Below, piece after piece: positions 1 through 12,467 of a stretch of DNA of 64,000 bases (within the stretch, counting starts at the first letter, position 1; each line of letters opens with the position of its first letter). The DNA comes from Tachypleus tridentatus. Taxonomy: Eukaryota > Arthropoda > Merostomata > Xiphosura > Limulidae. The position numbers were made by a program, and so were the translations under genes. A model generated the notes under the pieces. It did not search any database, was not told where the DNA came from, and worked only from the letters and a program-made list of their open reading frames with translations. The stretch is taken from contig NC_134833.1 in assembly GCF_004210375.1 (NCBI RefSeq), positions 141,166,127 to 141,230,126 on the forward strand. Reading direction: 5' to 3'.

Positions 1-59
1 TTTTCAATCACACTAAATCCATAGGCAATGTGCATGTAGAGATGACCGACTTGTCTTTG

Positions 60-440
60 TGTAGAATAGCATGAATACTGGTTTAATGTTCCAGCTCCCT
101 ATGTGCTATAGTTGAACGGTAAGTATGATGAAAAGCCTCATCTTCATGAATCCATACTCTTTTGACCTCTTTTTCTTTAAACGATGATTGTACTTGATTA
201 TGATGCGTAATGTTTCCTGGGACACATAGACAGCTTTTGCCACTGATCTTTATGTTTGTGGATTCTCGTATAATACAAGACGATACACGTCGCTTACCAT
301 GGATAGGGTACGACTTATTGCAAGTTCTTTTTGCATAGTTCTGGGACCACATGATGATCCATTCCTTAGTGTTTCAATGCCCATCTTGGAAATTCTAAAC
401 ATTCGATTTAAATATGTCTTTATTATCTGGGTATATGTAT
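60..440 (-). pseudogene. Degenerate Tc1/mariner-type transposase fragment (DNA-binding part)
   Basis: Read on the minus strand, the region encodes VSDVYRLVLYENPQT, a stop, then RSVAKAVYVSQETLRIIIKY. This pattern resembles a helix-turn-helix of IS630/Tc1/mariner transposases (enP..S.R.vAk...vSqeTlrri). Frameshifts and stops interrupt it and no catalytic residues are visible. The call is tentative. Confidence 0.35.
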
Positions 441-1430
441 ATTTCTTGTCGAAGGATGTTGCGTCTGTTTCCCAAAAACGATCAGTTCTCGTTGGCACAA
501 CAATACCAATGTGACGATATACAATGTTTAAGTAACTTTGATACATCCATCACACTGCAACTTTGTTTCGTCTGTGGTTGTCACGTTTGTTGTCGTTGTG
601 CGTATTGAAAATCGTTTTAACATAATATGCTCAACCCTGCATTTATATTCATCGTTTATTACTGTACATCATTGTCAATGGTTTTAACGCATCAGGGCGT
701 AGTGGTGTTATTTTTTTGAAGACGTGAGACGTGCAAAATGTTTATATAGAAGTTTGAAATTAAACAAATTTGGGAAGTGTTATCAAGACAGGACTTTTCA
801 ACTTCCGACCATTACTAAATAAACTTGTCTGTGCTGGTGTTGATAAAATACAAGTAAAAATATTTAAAAGTAGCTGATAGCCTAAATCTGAACGGTTATC
901 TTTTCATTTATCTTCAGTCTTCCATATCGGAGTTTGCTGGAAAACGTTTACAGCTGTTTTATATTTTGAATTGTATGAGATTAACAACAATAGCGATTCT
1001 GTAATTATCCGTTCTCGCAAAAGTTTCGATGTTCCGTTTGGAATTTCAGTCCAATGAGAAATGAAGTGAACATTTAAAGATAACTCGGCATATAGATCAC
1101 TTAGGAACATTTTGTCGTATACCACGGTTTAATTAGGTAATTTCTTGTGGATCTCATTAAAATTACTGAATTTATCTTTGTACGTGTGCTTAAAAAGGAA
1201 AATGGTCACATAACTATTGTCAAGAGATTATTGTTAGATGGTAGCTCACTGGATAATATTGTCTGCTGTGAACTGAAAACACGCGCATTTCGTTTCATTA
1301 AACTAAGCGAGTACGAATTTTCCAGAAAGTGACAATTTATGTTGGAACTCAGCTAACAAGAGAAATCGTTTTTTAACTCGATATTCTGGAGTAAGTTTAT
1401 CACAGTTAAAATAATTTAACAGGTGAACAG
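441..1430. other. Intergenic, nothing recognised
   Basis: AT-rich sequence. Short open frames at 904-1125 (minus) and 1147-1332 (plus) have no recognisable motif or splice context. Confidence 0.5.
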
Positions 1431-1615
1431 TTTTTGAATTTGCGCAAAGCTACACGAGGGCTGTCTATGCTAACCGTCCCTTGGGCTACTCTTTTACCAA
1501 CACATAATGGGATTGACCGTAACATTTAACGCCCCCACGGCTGAAACGAGGAGCATGTTTGGTGCAACGGGGATTCGAACCCGTGACCCTCAGATTTCGA
1601 GTCGAACGCCCTATC
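1431..1615 (-). mobile_element. SINE family A copy, internally deleted
   Basis: On the minus strand it carries the tRNA-like head (box B in ggattcgaaccc, read in reverse), the central body and the gcgcaaagctacacgaggg tail. The usual middle section containing taatttagcag is absent. Its head end has been cut by a second SINE. Confidence 0.8.
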
Positions 1616-1630
1616 CACCTTTAAGGTTTG

Positions 1631-1896
1631 TTTTGAATTACACGCAAATCTACACGAGGACTATCTGCGCTAGCCGTCCCTAATTTAGCAGTGTAATGCT
1701 AGAGGAAAGGTATCTAGTCATCACCACCCACCGTCAACTCTTGGGCTACTCTTTTAGCAACGAATAGTTGGATTGACCGTAACATTATAACGCCCCACAG
1801 CTGAAAGGGCGAGCATGTTTGGTGTGACAGAGATTAGAACCCGGGACCCTCGGATTACGGGTCGAGTGCTTTAACCACCTGGCCATGCCAGGCCCT
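1631..1896 (-). mobile_element. SINE family A, full length, nested in the previous copy
   Basis: This is a complete minus-strand copy from tail to ggccatgccaggcc head. It is flanked by a perfect 15-base target-site duplication, cacctttaaggtttg, at 1616-1630 and 1897-1911, so it inserted into the head end of the 1431-1615 copy. Confidence 0.88.
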
Positions 1897-2386
1897 CACC
1901 TTTAAGGTTTGCGAAAAATGATAAACTTGAAATGTATGGTAAATGATGCAAAAAAGCTTCTGTTCTGAAACAAATAACAGAGAACAGAATGAATAAACTG
2001 TGAAATTTGTTTCAAATTTTGTTATGGATTATAAATTATCCGTTTTGGTTGAAATAAACTCGGATTAAGGTTTTGCTTAATTGTTAGCATACACAATTTT
2101 TACCCACGCGAGCTCAAACATCCACCGAATAAAATAAAAAGTTGAACGCTTGTTATATTGTTATTTCTGTATGTTTTGCTGCTCAGATGATCGTATTTAA
2201 TGAATCAAAATCTGATGTTGTTATGGTATGAAAACTATTTCTAAACTAGTCAAATACAGTTACAATTAACTGTAATAATAATGTAATATGATAAGTGCAA
2301 TTAAAATATATATTGAATAGTTTTTGAGTGTTAAAAAGATCAGAAAACGACAATAGGCTAAACACAGAAATCATTTTTTTTTTAGT

Positions 2387-2663
2387 GGCCTGGCATTGCC
2401 TAGCGCGTTAAGGCGTGCGCTTCGTAATCTGAGGGTCGCGAGTTCGCGCCCGAGTCGCGCCAAAACATGCTCGCCCGCCCAGCCGTGGGGCGTTATAATG
2501 TGACGGTCAATCCCACTATTCGTTAGTAAAATAGTAGCCCAAGAGTTGGCGGTGGGTGGTGATGACTAGCTGCCTTCCCTCTAGTCTTACACTGCTAAAT
2601 TAGGGACGGCTAGCACAAATAGCCCTCGAGTAACTTTGTGCGAAATTCCAAAACAAACAAACA
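2387..2663 (+). mobile_element. SINE family A
   Basis: Plus-strand full-length copy. It has a tRNA-like head with box A (ggcctggcattgcc region) and box B, then the body with ccgtggggcgttataatg, ggcggtgggtggtgatgac and tagggacggctagc, and an A-rich caaaacaaacaaacaa tail. Confidence 0.88.
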
Positions 2664-4350
2664 ATTTTTTTAGTGTGTGATTTTTTTACGTATTATGCTA
2701 TGCAAAAGTGAAATTAGGGGTAAGCGAAGTACGAATGACGTCACCATTGGAAAGGGGTGGATGTAGATGATACCGTGCATTGGAAAGAAAAAAGAATTCT
2801 GGAAATGGTTATTTCACCCTTTAGAACTCCATCTTAGCCAGTGGTTTTTATGTCTTGAAGTTTTGTGTGTGAATTATAAACGCTTAGGGTATCGGTTCTG
2901 TCACCCTGTTGAGTTTTTAATACTTGACTCAACGTCCAGATTTTGAAAGTTTCGCTTTATTTGGTGTCTCTTACTAAATATGTTTTTTTTATTTTTTATC
3001 ACACCAAGTGGCTTAAAATGTCTCTTGTACTGGAGGTGTTTGGTGGGTTTCACGTGCTGTGGAACAGGGTTAACCATGCAGTCACCGGGTCGTCCTGCAT
3101 GACCATCATATTCGTTCAGAACTGTGTGTACTTGATATTTTGGTGAATAGTTTAAGCACGTCACTTGTTTGTTTTAATTACTTTAAACACACAACACTAC
3201 TTCTACGTCTTATAAACTTTGCGCATTTAAACACAAAATGGCACAACGTTTATTCCCGAAGCACGAGCTACGCCCTCTCCCCAGAAACAAAATATTAATA
3301 GCGCCGAACATGACGAAGTTGCTTGTTACAAATAATTAAGTTTAGTGGATAATTTACAGGAGCTGTTAGAGCACTATAGCTTTATATGTATATATGATTC
3401 AAGTTTTGATGAAACCAAAATATTTACATATAATAGTTTGTTTTTGAGTTTCGCGCAAAGCTACACGAGGGCTACCTGCGCTATATATAATAGTAATTTC
3501 GACATTTTGAACACAACTTTGTCCTTTAACCGTTGTTTTACACGACTTTTAGTAGTATCAAATTTACAAGATTAAAAATAAATCAGAATCGAAGGAAGTA
3601 AAAATTAATTTCAGTGCTGTGAAATAAACTTTAACTTTGTAGGTTTTTTGCTTCCCTGAAATGTGAATATTTTTATTCGTACATGTCGTGTGTGACATAG
3701 AACAAGACAGATCCTATCGGAGGCTTTCCACATAAATCAGTAGTTAAAAACGTAACGAAAAGACCTGGAACTATTCTGAGAAATCACGTGCGTGTTTAGT
3801 ATGAAACGTAACTAACAAGGTAGTAAGAAAACCTGAAGTAGATTCAATATGGTGCAGGAATTGGGTTTGTAGCTTATGTTGCTTTAATTGACACATAAAC
3901 GTATCTTATTATTGAAGTAACTCGAATAAACTACTGACCCATATTAATGGCACAACGTGGATTAGCTCGCACGTTCGGATACACAATATTTGTTCCTCCA
4001 TGGTTTTACTATTGGTGTTCTTTAAATGTATTCTTTATTGTCGATTTCACAATTTATTTTCATTATCATCCACCAGGATACTTTTAAAAAATCGATGTGT
4101 CAATGGTGGAAATAAAACAACCCTTCTTCACAACAGAAGTGGCTACCACTTTCAAATTTATCGAAAACGAAAAAAATCATTCAGTTAGTTAGTGACAGTT
4201 CTCTATGTGCTCGTGCGGTGTTCCATCTGGATACGGTTGATTTTCTCGCTTTCCTCTCCCGAAAAATGAAAAAGTAACAAAATTGTATTTGCGGTTATCC
4301 GTTATTGAACCTTAAGATAAAAGCTTGGGCTAAACGTAACCTTTCCTTAG
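2664..4350. other. Intergenic, with a short SINE A tail fragment
   Basis: The only recognised item is a minus-strand SINE A 3' fragment at about 3447-3483 (tttcgcgcaaagctacacga). The overlapping frames at 2901-3164 and 2943-3146 and that at 4000-4188 show no family signature. Confidence 0.5.
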
Positions 4351-4566
4351 GGTTCGAATCCCCATCGCACCAAACATGCTCGCCATTTCAGCCGTGGGGG
4401 CGTTATAATGTGACGATCAATCCCACTATTTGCTGGTAAAAGGCTAACCCAATTATTAGCGGTGGGTGGTGATGACTAGCTGCCTTCCCTCTAGTCTTAC
4501 ACTGCTAAATTAGGGACGGCTAGCGCAGATAGCCCTCGTCTAGCTTTGCACGAAATTCAAAAACAA
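4351..4566 (+). mobile_element. SINE family A, 5' truncated
   Basis: Begins at box B (ggttcgaatccccatcgcac) and continues through the body to the tail. The box A half of the tRNA head is missing. Confidence 0.82.
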
Positions 4567-5062
4567 ACTTTTCTCTAACCTACGCTTAACGCATCCTATT
4601 TAACCTTAGACATCCGTCTGTAGCGTTTAGTGTGTAATCGACCACCAAAGTCGAACCAGACGGCTTTTTATACCACTGAGGTCATCAACGCCAGATTTGT
4701 AAAATAATAACAAGTATCGCAAAGAGTTGAGTTTATTCACTGTGTGATAATGAAAGATTCACGTTTCAGCTATGAGGAAAGTGTACCAAAGACTGTGTGT
4801 GTAAGTCGTTAACCACTCACTTCTTTGTTTGCTTGTATGCGACTGGTGGTTGAAGACAAATATTTAAAATTATCACACACTAGAATATCAGTTTACGCCA
4901 AAATATACTGGAGAGAATCATAGTTCAACAAGGGGTCCGTTTAATGCGACTAGGAATTACAAAGAGCAGCTCCAAAGATAGCCTTAACTTGTGTGTGGGG
5001 AGGAGATACCTACCACTGTATCAACTATGTGGTGCAGTTAACTTTGTTATATCTCTCGCATG

Positions 5063-7719
5063 ATATTCAAGCTAACAACAATGTACAATGACATACAAGT
5101 TGACAACAATGCACAATGATATACAAGTTAATAACAATGTACAGTGATAAACATTTAACAACAGTGTACAATGACATACAAATTAACATCAGTGTACAAT
5201 GGTATGCAAGTTAACAACATTGTACACTGATAAACAGTTAATAACAATGTACAATGGCATACAAGTTAACAACAGTGTACAATGATATACAAGTTAACAG
5301 TAGTGTACACTGATAAACAGTTAACAACAATTTACAATGGCATACAAGTTAACAACAGTGTACAATGATATACAAGTTAACAGTAGTGTACACTGATAAA
5401 CAGTTAACAACAATGTACAATGACATACAAGTTGACAACAATGCACAATGATATACAAGTTAATAACAATGTACAGTGATAAACATTTAACAACAGTGTA
5501 CAATGACATACAAGTTAACATCAGTGTACAATGGTATGCAAGTTAACAACATTGAACACTGATAAACAGTTAATAACAATGTACAATTATATACGATTGA
5601 ACAACAATGTGCAAAGATATACAAGTTAATAATAGTGTACACTGATAAACAGTTAACAACAATGTACAATGGCATACAAGTTAACAACAGTGTACAATGA
5701 TATACAAGTTAACAGTAGTGTACACTGATAAACAGTTAACAACAATTTACAATGGCATACAAGTTAACAACAGTGTACAATGATATACAAGTTAACAGTA
5801 GTGTACAGTGATAAACAGTTAACAACAATGTACAATGACATACAAGTTAATAACAATGTACAGTGATATACAAGTTAATAACAATGTACAGTGATAAACA
5901 GTTAACAACAATGTAAAATGACATACAAGTTAATAACAATGTACAGTGATATACAAGTTAATAACAATGTACAGTGATAAACAGTTAACAACAATGTAAA
6001 ATGACATACAAGTTAATAACAATGTACAGTGATAAACAGTTAACAACAATGTGCAATGACATACAAGTGAATAACAATGTACAGTGATAAACAGTTAACA
6101 ACAATGTACAATGACATACAAGTTGACAACAATGCACAATGATATACAAGTTAATAACAATGTATAGTGATAAACATTTAACAACAGTGTACAATGACAT
6201 ACAAGTTAACATCAGTGTACAATGGTATGCAAGTTAACAACATTGTACACTGATAAACAGTTAATAACAATGTACAATTATATACGATTGAACAACAATG
6301 TGCAAAGATATACAAGTTGACAATAGTGTACACTGATAAACAGTTAACAACAATGTACAATGGCATACAAGTTAACAACAGTGTACAATGATATACAAGT
6401 TAACAACATTGAACACTGATAAACAGTTAATAACAATGTACAATTATATACGATTGAACAACAATGTGCAAAGATATACAAGTTAATAATAGTGTACACT
6501 GATAAACAGTTAACAACAATGTACAATGGCATACAAGTTAACAACAGTGTACAATGATATACAAGTTAACAGTAGTGTACACTGATAAACAGTTAACAAC
6601 AACGTACAATGACATACAAGTTGACAACAATGCACAATGATATACAAGTTAATAACAATGTACAGTGATAAACATTTAACAACAGTGTACAATGACATAC
6701 AAGTTAACATCAGTGTACAATGGTATGCAAGTTAACAACATTGAACACTGATAAACAGTTAATAACAATGTACAATTATATACGATTGAACAACAATGTG
6801 CAAAGATATACAAGTTAATAATAGTGTACACTGATAAACAGTTAACAACAATGTACAATGGCATACAAGTTAACAACAGTGTACAATGATATACAAGTTA
6901 ACAGTAGTGTACACTGATAAACAGTTAACAACAATTTACAATGGCATACAAGTTAACAACAGTGTACAATGATATACAAGTTAACAGTAGTGTACACTGA
7001 TAAACAGTTAACAACAATGTACAATGACATACAAGTTAATAACAATGTACAGTGATATACAAGTTAATAACAATGTACAGTGATAAACAGTTAACAACAA
7101 TGTGCAATGACATACAAGTTAATAACAATGTACAGTGATAAACAGTTAACAACAATGTACAATGACATACAAGTGAATAACAATGTACAGTGATAAACAG
7201 TTAACAGCAATGTACAATGACATACAAGTTGACATCAGTGTACAATGGTATACAAGTTAACGACATTGTACACTGATAAACAGTTAACAACAATGTACAA
7301 TGACATACAAGTTGACAACAATGCACAATGATATACAAGTTAATAACAATGTACAGTGATAAACATTTAACAACAGTGTACAATGACATACAAGTTAACA
7401 TCAGTGTACAATGGTATGCAAGTTAACAACATTGTACACTGATAAACAGTTAATAACAATGTACAATTATATACGATTGAACAACAATGTGCAAAGATAT
7501 ACAAGTTAACAATAGTGTACACTGATAAACAGTTAACAACAATGTACAATGGCATACAAGTTAACAACAGTGTACAATGATATACAAGTTAATAACAATG
7601 TACACTGATAAACAGTTAACAACAATTTACAATGGCATACAAGTTAACAACAATGTACAATGACATAAAAATTAACAACAATGTGCAATGATATACAAGT
7701 TAAGAACAATGTACAGTGT
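5063..7719. repeat. 2.7-kb minisatellite, 27/28-bp monomers in a higher-order array
   Basis: About 96 monomers of two kinds: 28 bp (gttaacaacaatgtacaatg plus acatacaa) and 27 bp (ending agtgataaaca or actgataaaca). They run as 28+28+27 trimers of 83 bp. Pairs of trimers give a 166-bp higher-order unit, seen for example between 6509 and 6675. Most monomers hold two palindromes, gttaac and tgtaca. The cysteine-rich minus-strand frames here recur every 166 bp in shifted frames and are by-products of the repeat. Confidence 0.95.
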
Positions 7720-7933
7720 ATTTTGAAATCCATTTGCAGCTGTTTAAAGAGCAAAAAAACACTTTATAGTTTAGAGGGCTTTTACTTTCGAAACATAAAA
7801 TAATATAATTGAAGATTATCCCTTTATCAAGATTTATGACCAAATAGCCAATCACAAACGTTCTTTCTGACGTATATCTTATCGTGTTTTCTCTGTAGCT
7901 TCAGCTAAAAGCTATCGACGTCTTGATATTTAT

Positions 7934-8055
7934 CTTTGTTTGTTTGTAGATAAGCACAAAGCTATACAGTAGGCTATCTGTGCTTTGCCCATCATGAGTA
8001 TCGAAACTCGGTTTCTATCGTTGTAAGCTTGCAGACATATCACTGTGCTCTGGAG
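7934..8055 (-). mobile_element. SINE family D
   Basis: Short tRNA-derived element read on the minus strand: head near cactgtgctctgg, box B near gagtatcgaaactcgg, then the tail ataagcacaaagctatac. It resembles the copies at 29766 and 55312. Confidence 0.65.
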
Positions 8056-8278
8056 GAGAGGGGATACTTGTCTAGCTGTTTAGTTTTTATTTCCTATAGA
8101 AACGCTTAAAATAAATGCTTAAGATGATAAGAAGTTCTCCATACACTTTGTGTAATTTGACTACTGGGAAGCTCCTAGAGGGCGCTATATTACCAGACTT
8201 CCTTTCACGATACCTGCTCGATGCTGACCAATGAATATATAACTGTTTAAGAAACTCGCTTCTAGAGGAAGAATCTTA

Positions 8279-8398
8279 TTTGTTTGAAGTTAAACACAAA
8301 ACACACAATGAGCTATTTGAACTGTGCTCACCACTTGTATTGAAATCTAGTTTCTAGCATTATAAGCTTGTAGATTTACCGCTGTGGCACCAGGGGGT
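8279..8398 (-). mobile_element. SINE family D, diverged
   Basis: Minus-strand copy with ccgctgtggcaccaggggg at the head end, tattgaaatctagtttctag around box B and the tail gttaaacacaaaacacaca. Confidence 0.55.
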
Positions 8399-8637
8399 GA
8401 CAGGAAGGTGTTTTTAAAATAGCACCAGGGAGATATTATTAGATCATATGGGCTTCTCTCCTATTATATTGTTATTGTACCTCAAGGGATACGTTATCAC
8501 CCGGAGATGGAGACGTTGTTATAGCTCAAGGGAACTATTATAGCACTATAAAAGAAGTGTCGTTGTGACGTAGAACTATTTTAAATATGTAAATTGTTAT
8601 CTTGTTTACTAACTGAACTCAACACTCACTCGTACCT

Positions 8638-8850
8638 AGAGCCATAGAACTACTCGATGGCTACCTGCTCTAGTCGTCCATTATTTTGAACTGATAGACT
8701 GGAATGGAAGCAACCATTCAACACCACTCTTTGACTATTCTAACCTAAAAGTGGGATTGGGCTGTCACTCTTATAACGCATCCACGTTATTTAGTGGTAA
8801 AGAGGGTGCGAACCACTAAACCCGGTACTATTGTGTCCATGTAAGTACCG
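8638..8850 (-). mobile_element. SINE group C, diverged
   Basis: Shares the central body of family A (gtgggattgggctgtcactc, then ttataacgcatccac) but has a different head ending gcgaaccactaaacccggta. It is old and diverged. Confidence 0.5.
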
Positions 8851-9645
8851 AACCATGGTTGACGCTGTTAAATAATACTGGAACACTTTGGCTTTGCCAG
8901 AAGGAGCGAATTGTTGGTAAGCCATTGGTCTTTACCCCCTTGTGTTGATAAATGTAGTGTGTGCTTTGTAGCACAGCTACAGTAACGGGATGTATTTGTG
9001 AAGGATAGTAAGTGTCTATTTCATGGTTGAATAGTCTGGTGTAATACTCGATGCATGCACTGTGAACGTGCGGCTGGCTGGCTCACCAAGAAGCTGTTCG
9101 TTTTCCAAGTTATGCTCTTCATTGAACTACGTTGGAACACGTGTTTAACATCAGCCGAAAGTACTCTACATCATGTAAAATTTCAAATAGAACGATATTT
9201 TTGCCCTGAATATTTGTAGAGAACATATTTGGGTACTTCAAAGGATGAAGTACCTCAGCGATGATTACAGTCCCTTCTAGAAGTATCAGAGGGGGCTGCT
9301 ACAGAAATGTGTAAACATTATTTGTTACAAGTTGGCGGAAGGGGAGAGGAAGAGTCGGTTATTAAACCTTCACGGTGGGGACGTCGTATATTACTGACAC
9401 TTTAACTAAAGGCTGGTGGCGCCACGCAAACGTTTAACTCTTAACAGGCTGATTCTGATTAATCGGTTTGAGCAAAACTCATGCTCACGTTTTTTTAACT
9501 GCCTTACAATTCTAAGACTTCAGTATTATTCATCAAAAGTTCGAAAGTAGCTGGCATTAAAACACATATAGTGTAGCCTTGTCAAAATACGATGTTTTTT
9601 GTTCTTTGAAAGGGATTTTGTGTTTTTGCGCTCGGTATTTTCGAA
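8851..9645. other. Intergenic, nothing recognised
   Basis: Mixed-composition DNA with no long frame, tandem repeat or mobile element that I can identify. Confidence 0.4.
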
Positions 9646-9649
9646 GTTT

Positions 9650-9750
9650 CGTAGCAGTTGAGTCAGCGGTAAGTTTATTGATTTGCAACGATTAAATTCG
9701 GAGTTCGACTCCCCGCAGTGGACTGAGAGCAGATAATCTAATGTACTGCT
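9650..9750 (+). mobile_element. SINE family B, diverged
   Basis: tRNA-like order with box A-like gagtcagcggtaag, the anticodon-arm segment gatttgcaacg and box B-like gagttcgactcccc, then gagagcagataatc, as in the 54440 and 39150 copies. Confidence 0.55.
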
Positions 9751-10015
9751 TTAAAACAACATCTTAGAGGCTAAGTGCAATCCACATTGTGCATCGGTCA
9801 ATGTGAACGTTCATAACTTTGGCATCGTGACATTATTCTGTTAGTGGTTTGAGCTGATACTGTTATCTAGCTGTATATTAATTAAAACAACAAATTTCCA
9901 TATATTATTATCTAATAATTTTTATTAATCTTTTATAACCAGTTTTTACATCAGTCTTGTTTAAATGCATTATTTCTTACGCTTCACACTGTTTACAGGA
10001 TAACGACCATATTAC

Positions 10016-10147
10016 TGTTTGTTTGTTTGTGTTGTTGCTAAACGCAAAGGTATATAATAGGCTATCTGTTCTCTGCCACCACGGGTATCGAAACCCAATG
10101 TGTAGCGTCGTATGTCAGCAAACTAACCGCTGATCCACTGAAGAGCT
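10016..10147 (-). mobile_element. SINE family D
   Basis: Minus-strand copy: tail gctaaacgcaaaggtatata, box B region cacgggtatcgaaaccc, head ccgctgatccactgaa. Confidence 0.6.
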
Positions 10148-10434
10148 CTTGATTTTGATAGCTGGTTTGATATATTTTAACCAGCAGTTCCAGATAAACG
10201 GGCTTTGTTAAAATTAAAAAAAACTATGTCTACGCAGAAGCTGTCATATAAAACTGTCGCAGGCAAGCGCTCCTAGTAACTTAGAGAACTTGAATTTATT
10301 CAAATAGTCCCAGTTACAATAATATATATTTAGTGATTTAACTTATATCAGTTACAGGTAATGAGAAGTAGAGATTTACAAACCTAGAAACGGGAACAGA
10401 CAGCACGAACTGCGTAGTGTCACCTCTTACTCAT

Positions 10435-10660
10435 TTGTTTGTTTTGGACGTTTGCCCAAATCTGCAAAGTCTATTTTCTTTAGGAGTGCTTAAAGGGAAG
10501 GCAGCTAGTCAGTAGCAATCATCGCCAACTCTTAGGATACTCTAAGCGGATAGTGGGAATTGACTGTCGCTCCGATAACGCACCCACATCCTCGAAATGC
10601 AAACACGATTTATTTATTGCGGTAACGACAGGTGAACTTCACCACTAAGAATAAACAGTG
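10435..10660 (-). mobile_element. SINE group A/C, diverged
   Basis: Recognisable blocks are gaaggcagctagtcag, gccaactcttagg, gatagtgggaattgactgtc and ataacgcacccac, in the order of a minus-strand family A body. The head is not the family A one. Confidence 0.5.
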
Positions 10661-10711
10661 TGACATACCATCCATCTCTGGTGAACTTATTTATTAAAAG
10701 GAATGATGAAT

Positions 10712-10970
10712 ATCGGCTGGGCGTGGTTAGCATGCTCGGGCTATAAATTCAAGGGTTCATGATTCGTGGCCTTTAGCTGTCAAAGTACAGTCTATGGATT
10801 AAGTATAAGAGTGATATACAATTCTCGGTTTTCGTCATTCTAGAACAGCTAGCCCAAAAAATTGATGGTGGATGTTATTAAATGGCTGCTTTCTCTTGGA
10901 CTATCGGGTCAAAATTAGGGACGCTATGTGCAGATAGCCCTTTATGTCGTGACGAATTTTAAACAGACTG
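10712..10970 (+). mobile_element. SINE A-like, highly diverged
   Basis: Plus-strand remnants: ggctgggcgtggttagcatg at the head, aacagctagcccaaaaa, ttggactatcgggtc and attagggacgctatgtgcag near the tail. Confidence 0.5.
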
Positions 10971-11940
10971 ATAACAAAGGTGAAATTATACATCCGGAAT
11001 CAATAGAGAAGTGTTTAAAATTAACTATGATAACACTACAACTTGCTCTGTTCCCTTTTTTTTTCGGACAATTATTCTTAGTTGTTTTTGTTGTTTTTTT
11101 ACCCTAAACGAACTTACACTTAGTTAAGAAAGTTATGACAATCTTGAAGTCAATAGCTAACTTTTATGTGTTATGTAAGTAAGGTGTACTTTATTATTAC
11201 TTTCATTAAAAGTATTGGTAATAATTTCTAATATATCTACTTTATTTTCACTATTATACTTTAATCATTGAGATTGTTTTGATTGTTAGCTTAATATATG
11301 GAATAGGGGATAACATATAAATCATCTAAGATGCCTATACCTGGTGAGATATTATTAAGTTTATGGCCAAAAATACCTTTGACAGTGAGGGTACCAAACT
11401 AGTGAAACTGTGTTTCCGTTGTCTGTTTGGAAGAAAGCTACACAATGGAGTATATTTAGCGTTGCAAGTCCACAAACCTACCAGTTGTCTGAAATAATAC
11501 ATTCTAATGCGTGTAACTGAAAGCGTAAGTAAAGTATGTTTAATTAGCCATCCTAGTTACCAAGTTAATTTTTTCTGTAAGTAGTTGGCTTGTTACTTAT
11601 CAGAAGTTAATAAGTCAAGTTGAAATACAGTATTTCAAATAAGCTATAATATTTCAGTACCAAGACACTAGTACATAGCAGAATTAAAGAAAGAATAATT
11701 TGTCAAACGTATTTCAGTAAGTTTATGGACGTACTTGAATAAAACATAGACACTGCGACATTTAGACATTCCACGTCTTATCCCGAGACTAATATTTAGA
11801 CATTCCACGTCTTATCCCGAGAAAAACATTTTCCAGAAATCCCAGCGTAGATGGTGGCATGCGACACTGCCTCAGAAATGAAACAAAAACAAACAAAAAA
11901 CGACACGTGACTCGAATTATAATCTAACACATGACATTTG
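10971..11940. other. Intergenic with a 32-bp tandem duplication
   Basis: The only structure seen is a direct duplication of tttagacattccacgtctta and its flank at about 11760-11822. The rest is AT-rich with no recognised feature. Confidence 0.5.
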
Positions 11941-11949
11941 CTGGTGCCA

Positions 11950-12062
11950 GCTAGTGGCACAGCGGCATGTGTGTGGCCTTATATAGCTAAAACCGGGTTT
12001 CGATACCAGTATTGGATACAGCACGGATAGCCCATTAAGTAGCATTGTGGTGAACTGCAAAT
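11950..12062 (+). mobile_element. SINE family D
   Basis: Plus-strand copy: box A-like tagtggcacagcggcatg, box B-like gggtttcgataccag, then acggatagcccattaagtag. Confidence 0.6.
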
Positions 12063-12198
12063 AATTGTTAGCATATTATTTTTTTGTTGATAAATCTTTG
12101 TTAATGTTATCATTAATCTATGAACATTGTAAATTCATATATAGTGAGTGAAATTATACCGAGTACGTGCAACCCACAGAAGGTACACAAAAACGTGG

Positions 12199-12467
12199 TG
12201 ACCCAGCATGCCCAGGTGATCAGGACGCTCGACTTATATTCTGAGAGTCGCAGGTTCGAATCCCCGTCCCACCAAACATACTCACCCTTTCAGCCCTGGG
12301 GGTGTTATAATGTGACAGTTAGTCCCATTATTCGTTAGTAAAAGAGTAGTCCTAGAGTTGGCAGTGGGTGGTGATGACAAGCTGCCTTTCCTCTAGTCTT
12401 GCACTGTTAAATTATGGATGGCTAGCGCAGACAGCCCTCGTGTACCTTTCGCAAAATTCAACTAAAC
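12199..12467 (+). mobile_element. SINE family A
   Basis: Plus-strand near-full copy: cagcatgcccaggtgatcag head, box B caggttcgaatccccg, the body and a gcaaaattcaactaaa tail. Confidence 0.85.

Noticed and set aside
5321..7567. Series of 66-75 residue cysteine-rich minus-strand open frames
   Set aside because: They recur every 166 bp in shifting frames inside the minisatellite and follow from its low stop-codon content; there is no start context or splice signal.
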